Shown: positions 1-13,181, numbered from the stretch's first letter. The stretch is 64,000 nucleotides of DNA from Cyrtodaria siliqua (GCA_037043455.1 JAWPHD010001332.1:124001-188000); one strand, 5' to 3'. The notes: generated from the letters alone by a model not told the origin. Translations and numbers: made by a program.

Positions 1-666
1 TATACTTAAATACAATGCATACTTTTGTAATTGTTTGTGGTTATTCTATTACAAGTTTTAATATATTGTTGGTGTAATATATTCCACAATGAGCAATATG
101 TAAAACTAATTTGGTTTGCACTATTTACATACTTATTAAAACTGATTTTAAAACGCATATGAAATATGAAGTAGCAAAACGGGACGCCGCAGGTTATAAA
201 ATAAATCAAGCTTATCGATTCTTCTAAACGCTTTGAGAAAAAATATCTCAAAGGATTTCTCAGCTTTATTTAATTACGATTTAAATTACACTTGTTGAAT
301 TAATAAACAATATTAACAACTTGAAGACACTATCAGAAAACAAAATCAAAAAGAAGTTTGTTATACATGTACACAAACTCAAATGTAATAAGTGGTCATA
401 TCAGTTGAACATTTTCAATATGAGAGCAAACATTAAATTCAATCTAATCTTACAAATCTATGATCTGAATGGTACACATTTTCTTAATCACAGTCACAGT
501 AACCAACGTCCCATTTTTAATGTATACATCATACCTGCTTTGACACATCGTTTGTAACACACTTGTCTCTTTGACATCTACATTTGATAGGTTCCTTGAA
601 AACGCTGAAGCCTGTGGTAGTATTATCGAGAATGGCTTCAACATATCCTCTTCCAACCCCAGTCAC

Positions 667-722
667 CGGATGTAGGCATTTCACAGGTGGACTTTAGGTC
701 CACCTGTGAAATGCCTATATCC
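667..722. repeat. Near-perfect hairpin
   Basis: Two 27-base arms starting ccggatgtaggcatttcac and ending in its reverse complement, with one mismatch and a five-base loop. It interrupts two short minus-strand open frames. It could be a small foldback insertion; the ggtgga/tccacc tip is perfectly paired. Confidence 0.75.
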
Positions 723-2547
723 GGTCTCCAACAATGTCCAATTACAACCTGTTAAACCACTTGGCAGTTGTGCTTGAAAAGGGCTACAGCAATTGGTGAC
801 ATGGACTTGTTGTATCTTTAAACCATTGCATGTCAACAATTCTTTGCGACATGAACATGCACTTCCTCTTATCACACATGTTCCAACAAGCACAACTTTT
901 GGAAGCTTGTGCAATCTCAACATAGTATTTCCAGATTTTCCATGCACAGGTTTTGCCTCTTTCAGCAAATGAAGATATTTCATTACATATAGTAAGTGTG
1001 AAAAGCTACTATTCGTCTTGGTATATATGAGCTGTAATGTATATATATAGCCACAACAGCAGGCGGGGTTTATTATGTGATTACCTATCTATCCAGTATA
1101 TTCAAGGAGTTCTGGGAAATAAACATGTAAACCAATTGTCATGTTTTCAATGATATTACATGAACTAATGAAAAGGTAATACAGTGTGCAACGAAGTCCT
1201 AGAACCTAAAACTAACCCGTAGCTCATCTAACTGTATTTAATGCACCATTGCTATAAGATGTACTACAGCGTCTGTGTCTACTTATATAGCATACGTTTA
1301 ATTAAGTATTGTTTGGCACATGTCACATGGAATACACGCATTGCAACATACGCATTGTATCGTATCATCTTAGTGAAATGATCGTGATCAGTCTCAGATT
1401 CTCGTTATCTGATACAAGGCACATCTTCATCTCTGTTTTATTGGATGTGTTTTATCGTAACCGATTTCTATGCCAGTTAACCAGAGCTCTGGTTTTGTTT
1501 TGCATGATGGCCATCACCTACTAAAATAGTATAAACGTCGAACAGCTTGCACAGAACACTGTAAACACAAAACCACGCAAAATGACAAACATGAATGGCA
1601 ATGTTAACAAAGAGTAAGGGCATATGACGTCACAAACACAAAAAGGGTTGTCAATAGGGCTACGCCTTCGAACGGTCAGTGGCAAAAAAGGCCGCTTGGG
1701 GGTTTAAACTAGGTTCTAGGGTTCACCAAACCTCACACTTACTCCACTGTCATCCGTATAAAACGGGACAGTGTAAATAAAAAAAAAACAAGGCAGCATT
1801 AATAGGCAATATAAGTAAAACACAAAGATGCTTGTGTACATATAAACACAAAAAAACAATAGCCTAGAAAGCCACAAAGAAGGTACTCATTGATTTGGCA
1901 GAAGCCAGAGCAACAAGAGAATACTATTAAACCATTGAGAGCACGACAAGACAAGATTGCAGACCTTCTGGCAGTGGCATTCAACAATGTGTAAAATAAC
2001 TTGCTAATCATACTAATGTTTTGCAAGCATTAAAAGGCATTTTAAGGCAGCTCGTAGAGTCTGATTAATCCGCCGTTAATCCGAACCTAATATGATACAT
2101 ATATATGCGAGAAGAGAAAGCACGTTATAAAATATGTTGTAAGTTGTTGACCACTGAGGAAAGAAAACATGTTTGGTTATCTGTTTAAATGCAGACTTGG
2201 TTATGTCACCTTAAGCTCTGTTACAAACGTGTTACCTAGTAGTATTTGTTGAGCAATTTCTGTCACACGAGAGTCGTCTATTTAACGTAAGTCAAGTACC
2301 AGTAAATCCTCAATATTGTCTTTGCATATATTTTCTAACTCCTCTGCTGTGTCACTCAAACTGTCTTACGAACATCTTTAACTTGTTCATGATGGAAAGG
2401 ATGAGTCCTTTCAAAGGCAGCGCCTGATCAATTATTGCAATAATTGAAATTAACAGATAACTCAGACCATATCTGGTTCAGAGATCAACCAATGCGGAAG
2501 CTGTGATGTGTTTACAGCACCTACTGCGCCTTCCTCTTCTTTTCGCC

Positions 2548-2672
2548 CCTGCACGAAAATTGCCCGGAGGGGCACCTGGGGTCTTCCTCCACCAATGGAA
2601 GCTGGAAAGTCGCCATATGACCTTAGCTGTTGGTGCGACTATAAAATCCAATTCAATCAATCAATCAATCCT
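2548..2672 (+). mobile_element. SINE 3' fragment, same family as 35268-35537
   Basis: The segment from gcccctgcacgaaaattgcc through gaagctggaaagtcgccata to a (tcaa)n tail matches the 3' part of the tRNA-headed SINE at 35268-35537 on the minus strand. The tRNA head is missing, so this is a 5'-truncated copy, as expected of LINE-driven retrotransposition. Confidence 0.75.
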
Positions 2673-3407
2673 CTTCTTTTCTGCTTGTGAGCTAGTTCAT
2701 TGGGTATTGATGAGACAACACTTATGAAGTTTATCGCAATCGCACACACAGAGATGACTAATTTTACGATTTAAAGTGTAACTGAACAGTACTGCAGGTT
2801 TCTCTTTATGATCGTCATGTGCAATACTCAGTGGTCTAAGGCATGCCTTGCTCAGACTTCAAATAACTGTAAGCCGCCTTGCTCACACTGCAAATAACTG
2901 TAAGCCCGGTTTACCGTAATTATGGTAATCACGTGATGAGCATTCCCTAATGCATGCGTTCTGGCGGCCATTTTGAAAACGGTAGCCATTTTGAACTTAA
3001 CATACCCCAGATTGTATTTCATGACCCTTTGTCTATCATTTTGCGGAATTTGTTGCGATTGCCATAATAAATGTTGTTAAATCCTGATACATATAGGTTC
3101 AACTGATTATTCATTACGTATTTGGCGGCCATTTTGAAAATAACGGCCATTTTGAAAATGGCGGCCATTTTGAAAAATCTGGCGTGGGTCCATAGCCAAT
3201 TTTTTTCAGTATGGTATTGTCTAGCTACGTGCAAAGTTTGGTGCTTTTGTCAAATAATGCACACTTTTTTCACCAATCTGCCCCACTATTAATACGGACC
3301 TTAATTAAAGCAACACACAAAATCACCAACAAGCATAAAACTAATCCATTATCGTTTTAAATGTTAATCTGCTTGCATATAATAAGTAATATATATTTCA
3401 AACTAGA

Positions 3408-4490
3408 AATGTGTCCAGAGAACACGAATGTCCCTACTATTGCTTCCCATATTAATAATGAAATTGTCTTTCAGACGACATTTACTTCGTGAATTTTTAC
3501 TCTTCCAAGGGGGCATCAAGTTTGGCGAAGACTTGATAACATTTACCCAAGTTAGAGCCCGAACTACATTAATTGTGTGCATTTTTACTATTCCAAGGAG
3601 TATAACTGTAATTACTTGAGGGATGGTGCTGATCATTGAACATGGCCGAGACATTGTCCTTGAGGGATGGTGCTGATCATTGAACATGGCCGAGACATTG
3701 TCCTTGAGGGATGGTGCTGATCATTGAACATGGCCGAGACATTGTCCTTGAGGGATGGTGCTGATCATTGAACATGGCCGAGACAATGTCCTTGAGGGAT
3801 GGTGCTGATCACTGAACATGGCCGAGACACAGTCCTTGAGGGATGGTGCTGATCATTGAACATGGCCGGGACATTGTCCTTGCGGGATGGTGCTGATCAT
3901 TGAACATGGCCGAGACATTGTCCTTGAGGGATGGTGCTGATCATTGAACATGGCCGAGACATTGTCCTTGAGGGATGGTGCTGATCACTGAACATAGCCG
4001 AGACATTGTCCTTGAGGGATGGTGCTGATCAATGAACATGGCCGAGACATTGTCCCCATATAAATCTTATCAAGTTTGGAGAAGACTAGATACCAATTAC
4101 CAAGGTAGAGTCTGGACAATTGTAATTTTCATGATTTTTTAATATTCCAAGGCGCATACCTCTGGATTTACTGAGGCGATGGGGACCCGCGACATTGTGC
4201 CCGTATACAATTTGACCAGGTTTGGAGAAGTACCAAAGTTAGAGTCCATAGAACACGAATGTCCCTGCTATTGCTTCCCATATTAATAACGAAATTGTCT
4301 TTCAGACAACCTTTTCTTCGTGAATTTTTACTATTCCAAGTGGCATAACTCTGTAATTACTGAAAGCGATGGGGCCAGTTATCGAACTTGGCCGAATCAT
4401 AGTGCCCATATACAATTTGACCAAGTTTGGAGACAACTGGATGACGATTACCCAAGTTAGAGTTCGGAGTTTTTGACACGGACGCATTCA
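3408..4490. repeat. Diverged repeat block with embedded minisatellite
   Basis: Bases 3410-3600 and 4250-4490 are direct relatives (acacgaatgtccctactatt, then attccaag...ggcataac). The 44-bp minisatellite lies between them. The same family recurs at about 6913-7430 (gtgtccataggacatagatg). Confidence 0.65.
3616..4055. repeat. 44-bp minisatellite, 10 copies
   Basis: The unit ttgagggatggtgctgatca...catggccgagacattgtcc repeats exactly every 44 bases for ten copies with only scattered substitutions (for example catt to cact, catgg to catag). High copy identity suggests recent expansion. The period is not a multiple of 3 and no coding use is seen. Confidence 0.9.
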
Positions 4491-5170
4491 CACATGCATC
4501 GACGGACAGGGTAACACAATATGCATTTCCACCATTCTTCTAATAGCAGAGGCAATGGCGTGGCAAAAAAAAAGACTGCATTACGTCCCTTTGAGGTCAT
4601 AAAATACATATATGTGTATTATATATATAAAACATTCACTGTGCTCAAAAAATGTATCGCTGGTAAGCATTCTTTGGCAACTACCATTGGTAGGACCATT
4701 ACTAAATTGTACTAGAACTACAACAAACGCGATACAATCAACACATTCAGATCACTAGTCTAGATCATCCGTGACGCTTGCTTGTTTTCAAGACAAACGT
4801 CTAGAACAGTTCTCCTAAACAAAGTTTGACTTTTAACGAGATTCTGGGAACGTTTCTGATTGGTTGAGACAGAAACACCTGCTATCCAAGATATACAGAA
4901 AGCAGAAAGACAATAAATTTATAAATAAACAAAGAGAAACTTCATCATAATATCGACTAAATGCGGATGGTCAGAAATACTTTAATAAAAACAAAAATTA
5001 CAGTCATGTGCTTCGGTTTCAAATTTGTTTCTGCACAAACGGTCAAGACGTTTGTATGTAAAATATTTACAAGCGTCGAACATGATCAAGATTATCAGAT
5101 CGTTTAAACTAGTCACTTATTATGTAACAATCCAAATACGAAACACACTGACTAACAGTATGTATGTCAC

Positions 5171-5379
5171 CTATAGTTTCATCGCATCTTTGTAATGCAA
5201 CATCATATGCGATTTCATCGATCCCTTCTGGCTGAACGCTCTCCCACAAACGTGACATTTAAACGGTTTCTCTCCAGTATGTATTCGCATGTGCTGTTCC
5301 AATGCCGATTTGGAGGACATAGGCTTTCGGCACACTTTACAAAACAGACTCACTATGTCTATGGCTTGAATTGGATAGT
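5171..5379 (-). CDS. Terminal C2H2 zinc-finger exon E8 (partial gene)
   Basis: Most 3' exon of the set in this window. The acceptor tatttattttttcag precedes AC TAT CCA, phase 1; with an upstream G the split codon is GAC (Asp). It encodes 69 residues. The linker is 13 residues (DYPIQAIDIVSLF). Finger 1 is C14, C17, H30, H34; the usual core Phe is Met (RKPMSSKSALEQH). Finger 2 is C42, C45, H58, H62 with helix QKGSMKSH, then YKDAMKL and the stop. No clear minus-strand AATAAA was found in the few hundred bases 3' of the stop. Whether more exons follow below base 1 cannot be told from this window. Confidence 0.86.
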
Positions 5380-5681
5380 CTGAAAAAATAAATAATACAT
5401 GCAGTTAATGTCGTTCCAGTTACTGTTTTAAACATATTTTACTGCAAAGTATACACATCAGTCGGGCCATAAGTTCTTACAACATTAGTTAATGCCATTT
5501 CGTACGATAACAAAATGTAATAACAGTGATAATAACTAATAGAAGAAATGTTTTAAATCATATCAAGTATTAAGTTGCACCAATATAAGCCCAATTTGAT
5601 TCATACCTTTGTTGACGCTTGTTTGAGGATATATGCCTTATCAACATGTTAAGGCACAATTTAAACGAAACAGCACAAAAA

Positions 5682-6163
5682 TATACTGAAACGCAAAAGA
5701 AACGCAACACGGGAATTACCGCTATATATTGTATGTACAATATGCTGCTGTCAATCAAATGGTACATGGCTACGTAAGACCTTCCCTTTCGGAAAAAAAT
5801 ACTAAAACAACACATAATACAGCAAATAGTATTCCTGCAAAGTTTCATTATTGACAGAGTACGCGTTTGGCTCAAGCATGTGAGCAAACTTAGGATGCAA
5901 AATTTTGCAAACTCTTTACGTTAAATACAGTACTGAAATGGCTCAATTTTTCAAAGAGGAAATTCAACACATGAATTTCTTGTTACAAAGTGTACTGTAA
6001 TAAAAACGTCTACAACCTCACAGTAGTGTCCTTTCTCTAACTGCAACTTTTGTTTTACAAAACATCTTGGGATTTCTTTGGAATATTATGTAGAATTAAG
6101 TGTGCAGTGTATAGAATATATAGCAGAAATGTTCTAGTTGCGTTTCTTTTGCGTTTCAGTATA
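5682..6163. mobile_element. TIR element (MITE), Tc1/mariner-like ends
   Basis: Terminal inverted repeats of about 25 bases begin tactgaaacgcaaaagaaac on the left, with the reverse complement at the right end, both flanked by TA. A relative spans 30522-31633 with diverged ends but the same interior (gctatatattgtatgtacaa). No transposase is present. TA flanks point to the Tc1/mariner superfamily; that assignment is inference. Confidence 0.75.
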
Positions 6164-6339
6164 TGTATATTTCTACTGCTGTTTAACTTTATCTTAAAAA
6201 CTTATGAACAAAAACACTAATTTAAAAAATCTTACAATGTTAACAGCACAGCGACAGTGTATAATGCTTTGATTTTAACTTGATCTTGTTCTATTTTAAG
6301 CCGGTCAATATAATGAGTTGGTACAACATTAATGAAACT

Positions 6340-6720
6340 AACACGACAAATAATGGCAAAATTACGCTACGTTAATCAAAACTCTATCCAGGTGTTCAGA
6401 TCATATAAGGTATATGTGCCGATCGAAAATATAGGTTTACTGACAGGTTTTTAAGATCACCCGTGATTGAATATGTGTAAAATGATTTATGAGTTGGTAA
6501 CACTTAATTGAACACTCCAGTTTTGAGGTTTGGCTTGGCTGGTTAAAAACATTAGTACTGTGTCTATAAGAGTTTGGATTCTCAAAATATGTAAGTTATA
6601 TATACACCTCGTCATCAGGTTTAGAAACGGTGTTTGTACTTTGTAAAATGTGGCTGTTGTTGGTGGAATAACTACGTTAATCAAACCGGCTTTGCAATGT
6701 TTATTGCTTGTTCTACGAAG
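6340..6720. repeat. Dispersed repeat family B, copy 1
   Basis: Shares blocks (aaaactctatccaggtgttc, gtgtctataagagtttggat, cctcgtcatcaggttta) with 21590-21890 plus 22716-22760, and with 30290-30525 plus 31634-31700. Those two copies are split by other insertions; this one is uninterrupted and serves as an empty-site reference. Confidence 0.65.
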
Positions 6721-7429
6721 ACATGATATGTACATTCATTGGCAAGTTGTCTATAGTCAGTAAAATAATCAAAATAGGTTTTAATTGGAAATTGGAATTA
6801 ACCTTCATATTCTCCCGATATAAAGGACCCAGTCCAATATTGCTTTTGTTCTAATCTTGAAATATGCATTAGACATTATATCTTTATATGAAATGCTGTT
6901 ACCTCATGAACAACTAGAAATGTGTCCATAGGACATAGATGCACCCACTACTGCTTAACATATAATATCAATAAGAAAATTGTCTTTCGGACATTAATTT
7001 TGTGTTTTTTAACTATTACTAGGGCCATAACTTTGGAATTACTGAGGTGAGGCCAATTTGCAATTATACAATTTGAACAAGTTTGGATAAAACTAGATAA
7101 CAGTTACCAAAGTTACAAGTCCGGACGTTAATTTCATATGTTTTATTATCCCAAGGGGCGCATTTCTGGAACTACTCAGGCGATGGTCCCCACTTATTAA
7201 ACTTGGCTGAGACATTGTGCCCATATTCAATTTAACGCTGTTTGGAGAAAACTGAATAACACTTACCAAAGTTCGAGTCCGGACAACATTAATTTTGTAA
7301 GTTTTTACTATTCCATGGGCATAACTGGAATTACTGGAGCGATGGGGCCGATTATCGAACTTGGCCGAGACAAATATTAGAGAGCCCATATACAATTTGA
7401 CCAAGTTTGGAGAATATACCACTCTACCA

Positions 7430-8335
7430 TATAACCTGATCAAACATAAACTACCATATAACCTGATCAAATATAAATTGATTCAGCTTACACAGAAGAC
7501 CTTTGCTACAGAAGAAACTACAATACCTTTCGTGCATGTAATACTGTCAGGGCTTTATTTACAAACGCGGGGCCATCAACATAATTATAATAAGTGGACT
7601 TGCGATGATGTTTGTAGAGCATTCTCTTTTCCCCTTGATAACATCTTTATAAGATATGGTAAAACAGTTTACTGACAGGTTGCTGGTATTCCTATGGGTA
7701 CTAATTGTGCACCACTTGTCGCAGATTTGTTTTTATACTACTCGTATTATGAAATATTTTATGTTGAGTTAGTCATCTGCTAGCCAGAGTGACATTATGG
7801 ATGCATTTAATAATGCATTTCAGTATCTGGATCACATACTCAATATTGATATCATATGGTCACTATATATAATATTTTTCCACCACAGCTCACATTGAAT
7901 AAAGCCAACAATTTAGACACAGTCACCACAGTAGCATTCCTTTCTATCTCGAAATACATACTAAAATATATGATTAGAGAGATGACTTTAACTTCAACAT
8001 ATTAAACTATCCATATTTAGATGGAGATGTACCTCGTGTTGCATCATATGGGGTGTATATCTCCCAGCTCATTCATTTTGCTAGAGCTTGTGAGCGAAAT
8101 CGTCATTACAAGTAAACTTCTTCAGCACGTTTTCAGTTATCACAAACTATAGTAAATATTTGTCAAAATGCTATCGCCGCAACAAAAACCTACTGGAGAA
8201 GTACAACACCAACCTTAAAACATTTCTGCAAACTGAAAATATCACAACTTTTATTTTATGGAGTTGTAATCTATAAACTTCGTAAGTTAAAGAGATCTGA
8301 AGAGTTTCCTGACCGCTTTACAAAATTACGGTAAT
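7430..8335 (+). pseudogene. Decayed reverse transcriptase, Penelope-like type
   Basis: Reading across frames recovers pieces of an RT domain: LIQLTQKTFATEETT, then CDDVCRAFSFPLDNIFIRYG, then after a stop QVAGIPMGTNCAPLVADLFL, further on QYLDHILNID, later LNYPYLDGDVPRVASYGVYI-SQLIHFARAC, and FYGVVIYKLRKLK. The GIPMG..AP.LADLF block and the YLDGDVPR..SYGVYISQL block are those of RTs common in invertebrate genomes and usually filed with Penelope-like elements; I am unsure of the exact clade. The catalytic YLDD box reads YLDH, and at least three stops or frameshifts break the frame, so it is dead. It is plus strand, opposite to the zinc-finger gene, as expected of an intronic relic. No endonuclease domain is visible. 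Confidence 0.75.
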
Positions 8336-8474
8336 CAGGCAATTCATCAGAAAAGGATGACCCTTTGGTATTGCAACACATTTCATGTTTAGTGAATACG
8401 TGAATTAGTGATAAGTTATCCGAGATTTCCTTGAATGAAGGCCCTAGCATCTTAACGAGGCAAAATATAGCATA

Positions 8475-8655
8475 TACAGTCAACCCTGTGTTAAGGGTCA
8501 CCTCTATTAAGCAGCCACCTGTCTTAACCAGCCACCTTTTCTATATCCCGGTTAAACAAGTTAATGTAAATCAACCTTTATTAAGCAGCCACCTGCCTAT
8601 AGCGGTCACTATTGGTCATTCCCTTGAGAAGTTGCTTAAGACAGGTTTGACTGTA
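8475..8655. mobile_element. Small MITE with TA target duplication
   Basis: The left end tacagtcaaccctgtgttaa is mirrored by the right end ttaagacaggtttgactgta, flanked by TA on both sides; 181 bp, non-coding. A related end sits at about 60930-60947 (caggcttgactgtat). Confidence 0.75.
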
Positions 8656-10504
8656 TAAAAAAACCAAGGACCATAAATCTGGTGTTACTGATCCAATATG
8701 GCTGGTTTTCGAACTTGTCCAAGCTTTTATTTATATCAATATTCTGGCAAAGGTTGGTCAGATGAACTATGAAGGCCTTATCTTCTTAACGAGGTATAAA
8801 AAAAACATATTTAACTAAATCCAGGGCCATAACTCCGGTGTTACTGGCTGGTGTTAGCACTTGCCGAAGCTTTAATCTGGTAAAGTTTGTTTAAGATCAG
8901 ATGAACAGGAGAAGAATGCTCTAATGACTAACATGGCTCTTTCAGGGGATGTTATCTAATTTCCTTCAGTATTTTTAAAGTTATGGCGGAGACACAAATT
9001 TGATTTATTTGACCTTTGAACTCCAAGTCTGACCTTGCTTAGGTACAGGCCTGATTATTATCGGTGACACATCTTCTCATCATACTAATCTTTTTTTTTT
9101 GTAGTTGTTATAAAAATCATTTCATTAGTTTAGAACTTAGTGCTGTAATACAATTTTGATTCATTTGACCTTTGACCTCCGAGTGTGACTCTGACCTTTA
9201 AGGAACGGACGTGATTCTTGTATACATCAAACTTTCTCATAATGATTAACAATTGCGTTAAATTTCATGAACTTCTCTTCAGTACTTACGGCTGAGACAC
9301 ACTTTTGAAACATTTAACCTTTAACCTCCAATAATGACTTTGACCTTTTGAGGTAAAGACCTGATTTCTGCAGGCAACACCCCGTTCATCATGTTGAACA
9401 TTTCTGTGTAGTTTTATTAAAATTCCTTAAGTAGTTTAGATGATGTGGCTTAGACACAACTTTGACACATATGACCTTGATCTCCAAATGCGACCTTGAC
9501 CTTTGAGGTACGGACGTGATTCTTATGCACTACAAACCTTCTCCTCATGCTTAATATTTCTGTGAAGTTTTAAAAAAAAAACATTCAATAGTTCAGAAGT
9601 TAGGATATTTCAACAAATCTAAGGCCATAACTCCGGTGTTACTAATCTGATCTATCTGGTTTTCAAACTGCGTCACTTTTATCAATATCAACATTCTGGC
9701 CAAGTTTGGTAAAGTGTTCACATGAAAGAATAATATATTTTTTTAATAAATCAAGGGCCTTAACTCTGGTGTTACTTATATGATCTAGCTGGCTTTTAAA
9801 CGTTGTGAGCTCTCATCAATATCAACCATCTTTTCCGGTTTGGTAAAGACCAAATACAAAATGAAGGTGCTAGCGCGGTCAAAAGGCAGAATATGGCATT
9901 TGTTCAATACATAAAGGGGCCATACATCTAGTGTTCATAGTCTGATATAGCTGGATTTCGAACTTGCTTCCATTATTTGTTAACGATCTGCTCAAATATT
10001 AGTATTTTTTAATTATTTTTAATAAATCTATATTGGATAATTGATAAGAAAGAACTGTATAAATGTGCACGACCATAGGTCAATGTTTTGCCAAGTTATG
10101 GGCTAGGTTAGGTTGCAGGTTAAAGATTTATAAAAGGAGCATAACTATGCCAAAATGAAAGAGTTATTGGACACGTGTAACAACATTCCTTCGGTTAAGA
10201 TGAAGGTGTGAAGTTTCATGAACAAAGGTCAAATAGATTTTAAGTTATGGCCAGTCATGAACTTAGTTAGGTTGCAGGTTCAACTTTTATAAAAAGTGGT
10301 ATGAAATGAGTCAGAGTTATTGGTCATGGGTTACACTATTCTGTGTGGTAAGATGAATATGTGGGTGACGTTTTATGAGCATAGGTCAAATACTTCTTAA
10401 GTTAGAGCCAGTTATGAGCTTGGTTAGGTTGAAGGTAAAAGTTTTATGAAAACGGGGCATAACTCTGCCAAAATGAAATTCGGAGTTATTGGACACATGT
10501 ATTG

Positions 10505-10822
10505 AATTGAATGTTGTTTAACGGCTCATCAACACAGTATAGGTTATTTAGAGCCGCCCCAGAGAGAGGGGAAGGATACATAGGAATCTGGGAACCTGCC
10601 CTACTCTTATTATCGAATAGATTCCTATGGTTCTGTAACGTGCTCGGAGGATAGACCGATACACGGGACCGCCCGGTTTACGTCCCCATCCGACGGACGG
10701 GGCTAAGGGAAAGTGTCTTGCCCAAGAACACACCGACGGAACTCAGTGGCACCACGGAGGATTGAACCCGAGGCCTCCGGTTACAAATCCGCCGCGCTAC
10801 CGATTGCGCCACGCCAGCCCTC
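10505..10822 (-). mobile_element. tRNA-derived SINE, near full length
   Basis: On the minus strand it begins gggctggcgtggcgcaatcg, a tRNA-like head with an A box (tggcgcaatcgg) and a B box (ggttcaatcc), followed by a unique body and ending in a caattcaat tail. It sits inside a diverged ~130-bp repeat: the copy near 10165 reads ggacacgtgtaacaacattc without it. Homologous to 15533-15761 and the fragment at 17205-17310. Not a functional tRNA gene, because the head runs straight into the SINE body. Confidence 0.85.
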
Positions 10823-11289
10823 TAACAATATTCCTTGGGTTAAGATGAAAATGTGTCTGAAGTTCCATAAGTTAACCATAAGTCACATACTTTTAAAGTC
10901 ATGGCCAAGACTAGGTTGCAGCTTAAAGTGTGAATGACGACGGTGACGGACAAATTGATGCCTTAGTGTTAAAGAGAGACGGAAGGACGATGACGGACAT
11001 CAAACGTGATCCCTAAGTGTCTGCCTTGCTACCCAGGCGACAAAAAAATGAAGAATCTATTGTGTTAATTAGGCATAATATAGCATATTTAAGAAAATCA
11101 AGGGCCAAAACTCTGGTGTTACTGGTCCGATCCGACTGGTTATCAAACTCGTCCAAGCTTTTATTCTGATAAAGTTTGGTAAAGATAGGATGCAAAATGG
11201 AGGTGCTAGAGTGCTAACAAGACAAACTAGACGGGGTTGTTTTTGTAACAAAAGCATATGTCTCCCCCACGCCCATAATTTATGAACCA

Positions 11290-12580
11290 ACCTGGCTGAA
11301 AGCTGCACGTCGTCTCGATATGGTGAGCATATGTGCAAAGTTATTTCAAAATCCCTCAAGCGGTTCAAGAGATATGGAGCGGACACGAAATACATTGCAT
11401 ATGACCTTCGACCTCTAAGTGTGACCTTGACATTGAACGGACGTGGATGAAAGTTGCGCTCTGCAAGTCTTCTCGATATGGTGAACACATTTGTGCCAAG
11501 TTATTTCAAAATCCCTCAAGTGGTTCAAGAGTTATGGAGCGGACACGAAACATAGTGCATATGAGCTTTGACCTCTAAGTGGGACCTTGACCTTGAACTG
11601 CCGTGGCTGGAAGTTGCGCTATGCGTGTTGCCTCGATATGGTGAACATTTGTGCCAAGTTATTTCAAAATCCCTCAAGTGGTTCAAGAGATATGGAGAGG
11701 ACAAGAAATATAGTGCATATGACCTTCGACATCCAAGTTGACTTTGACCTTGAACTGACGTTGCTGGAAGTTGCACTCTGCATGTTGCCTCGATATGGTG
11801 AACATTTGTGCCAAGTGATTTCAAAATCCCTCAAGTGATTCAAGAGGTATGGAGCGAACACGAAACATAGTGCATATGACCTTTGACCTCTAAGTGTGAC
11901 CTTGACCTATATCGGACGTGGCTGGAATTGCGCTATACACGTCGTCTCGATATGGTGAACATTTGTGCCAAGTTATTTCAAAATCCCTCAAGCGGTTCAA
12001 GAGATATAGAGGACACGAAATATAGTGTAAATGATCTTTGACCTCTAAATGGGACCTTGACTTTGACCTTGAATGGACGTGGCTGAAAGTTGCACTCTGC
12101 AAATCGCCTCGATATGGTGAACAATTGTGCCATGCTATTTCAAAATCCCTCCAGCGGTTTTTAGAGATATGAAGAGGACACGAAATATAGTGAAATATAG
12201 TGCATTTCACCTTTGACCACTAAACAAAGTGTGACCTTGACCTTGAACGGACATGGCAGGAAGTTGCGCTCTGCACGTCGGCTCAATATGGTGAACATTT
12301 GTGCCAAATTATTTCAAAATCCCTCAAGCGCTTTAAGAGATATGGAGAGGACACGAAATATAATGCATATGACCTTCGCCCTCTAAGTGTGACCTTGACC
12401 GTGAACGGACATGGGTGGAAGTTACGCTCTGCACGTCGTCTCGATATGGTGAACAGTTGTGCCAAGTTATTCCAAAATCCCTTAAATGGTTCAAGAGATA
12501 TGGAGAGGACACGAAATATAGTGCATATGACCTTCGACCTGTAAGTGTGACCTTGACCTTGAACGGACGTGGGTGGAAGT
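11290..12580. repeat. ~158-bp tandem array, about 8 copies
   Basis: The motif gtgccaagttatttcaaaat recurs near 11332, 11491, 11650, 11809, 11966, 12126, 12300 and 12460, a spacing of 157-174 bases. Each unit holds gaccttcgacctctaagtgt and a gtgaccttgacc block. Many short minus-strand open frames over it are by-products of the repeat. Confidence 0.85.
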
Positions 12581-12929
12581 TAGAGCTAAAATGAAAATAA
12601 TAAAATTGTGTTTTGTATCTGAGAACATCAAATATATATTTTTAAGTTAGTTTACTAGGTTATCAAAATATCTTCTCTACCTACCTACCCTATTTTATTT
12701 AACATGTATTAGTAACCAGCTTGAGGGTAATATATACTATTCATACTATTTCAACCTGATTTCCCAACAAGTTAATTTTAAGCAAATGATTTGGAAAGCG
12801 TTCTTCCTTGTTTTAGTATCCTGACTTTTTAACATTTCTTGACCCATTTACCCAGCATATTATTGTCATGTGTAAGACAGTGCAGTTTTTCATGGGGTAG
12901 AAGTCAGGGGTGTATCTGGCCATTTTAAG

Positions 12930-13043
12930 TTGTAGGCCCAAGCAATTGAGCACCGCCAGTCGGATTCAAACCCACAGCGGTGGGAGGCGAGAACATTTTA
13001 GATGCAGCGGCTTTACTATCTCGGCCGCGGAGGCACGATATAT
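12930..13043 (-). mobile_element. SINE head fragment
   Basis: On the minus strand, gcctccgcggccgagatagt followed by tgggtttgaatccg resembles the A and B boxes of the tRNA-derived heads seen at 24000-24165 and 61855-62045. Truncated and diverged. Confidence 0.45.
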
Positions 13044-13181
13044 CTATGGAAAAGTTGTAGGCCTGGGCCAGCAGTGCCTAAATGCAGATATGCCAATGCA
13101 AGTTAAAAGGGCATTAATTCTTAGGAGTGTGTGTGCTATTAAATTGAAACTAGAATTTTGGAAAAGTTGGATGTTATGTTT

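Larger units (their letters stand above)
1..5170. other. Sequence 3' of exon E8
   Basis: No coding exon recognised. It holds a hairpin (667-722), a SINE tail (2548-2672), short GGCGGCCATTTTGAAA repeats at about 2965-3175, and a diverged repeat block with a 44-bp minisatellite (3408-4490). Bases 1-660, 725-2540 and 4500-5170 are AT-rich sequence in which I see nothing further. Confidence 0.6.

Noticed and set aside
681..983. Cys-rich minus-strand frame of 100 residues
   Set aside because: It resembles no family I can name, its end is made of a hairpin, and no splice or promoter context supports it.
3616..4055. CRISPR-like array
   Set aside because: Units are contiguous 44-mers with no spacers, in a eukaryotic intron.
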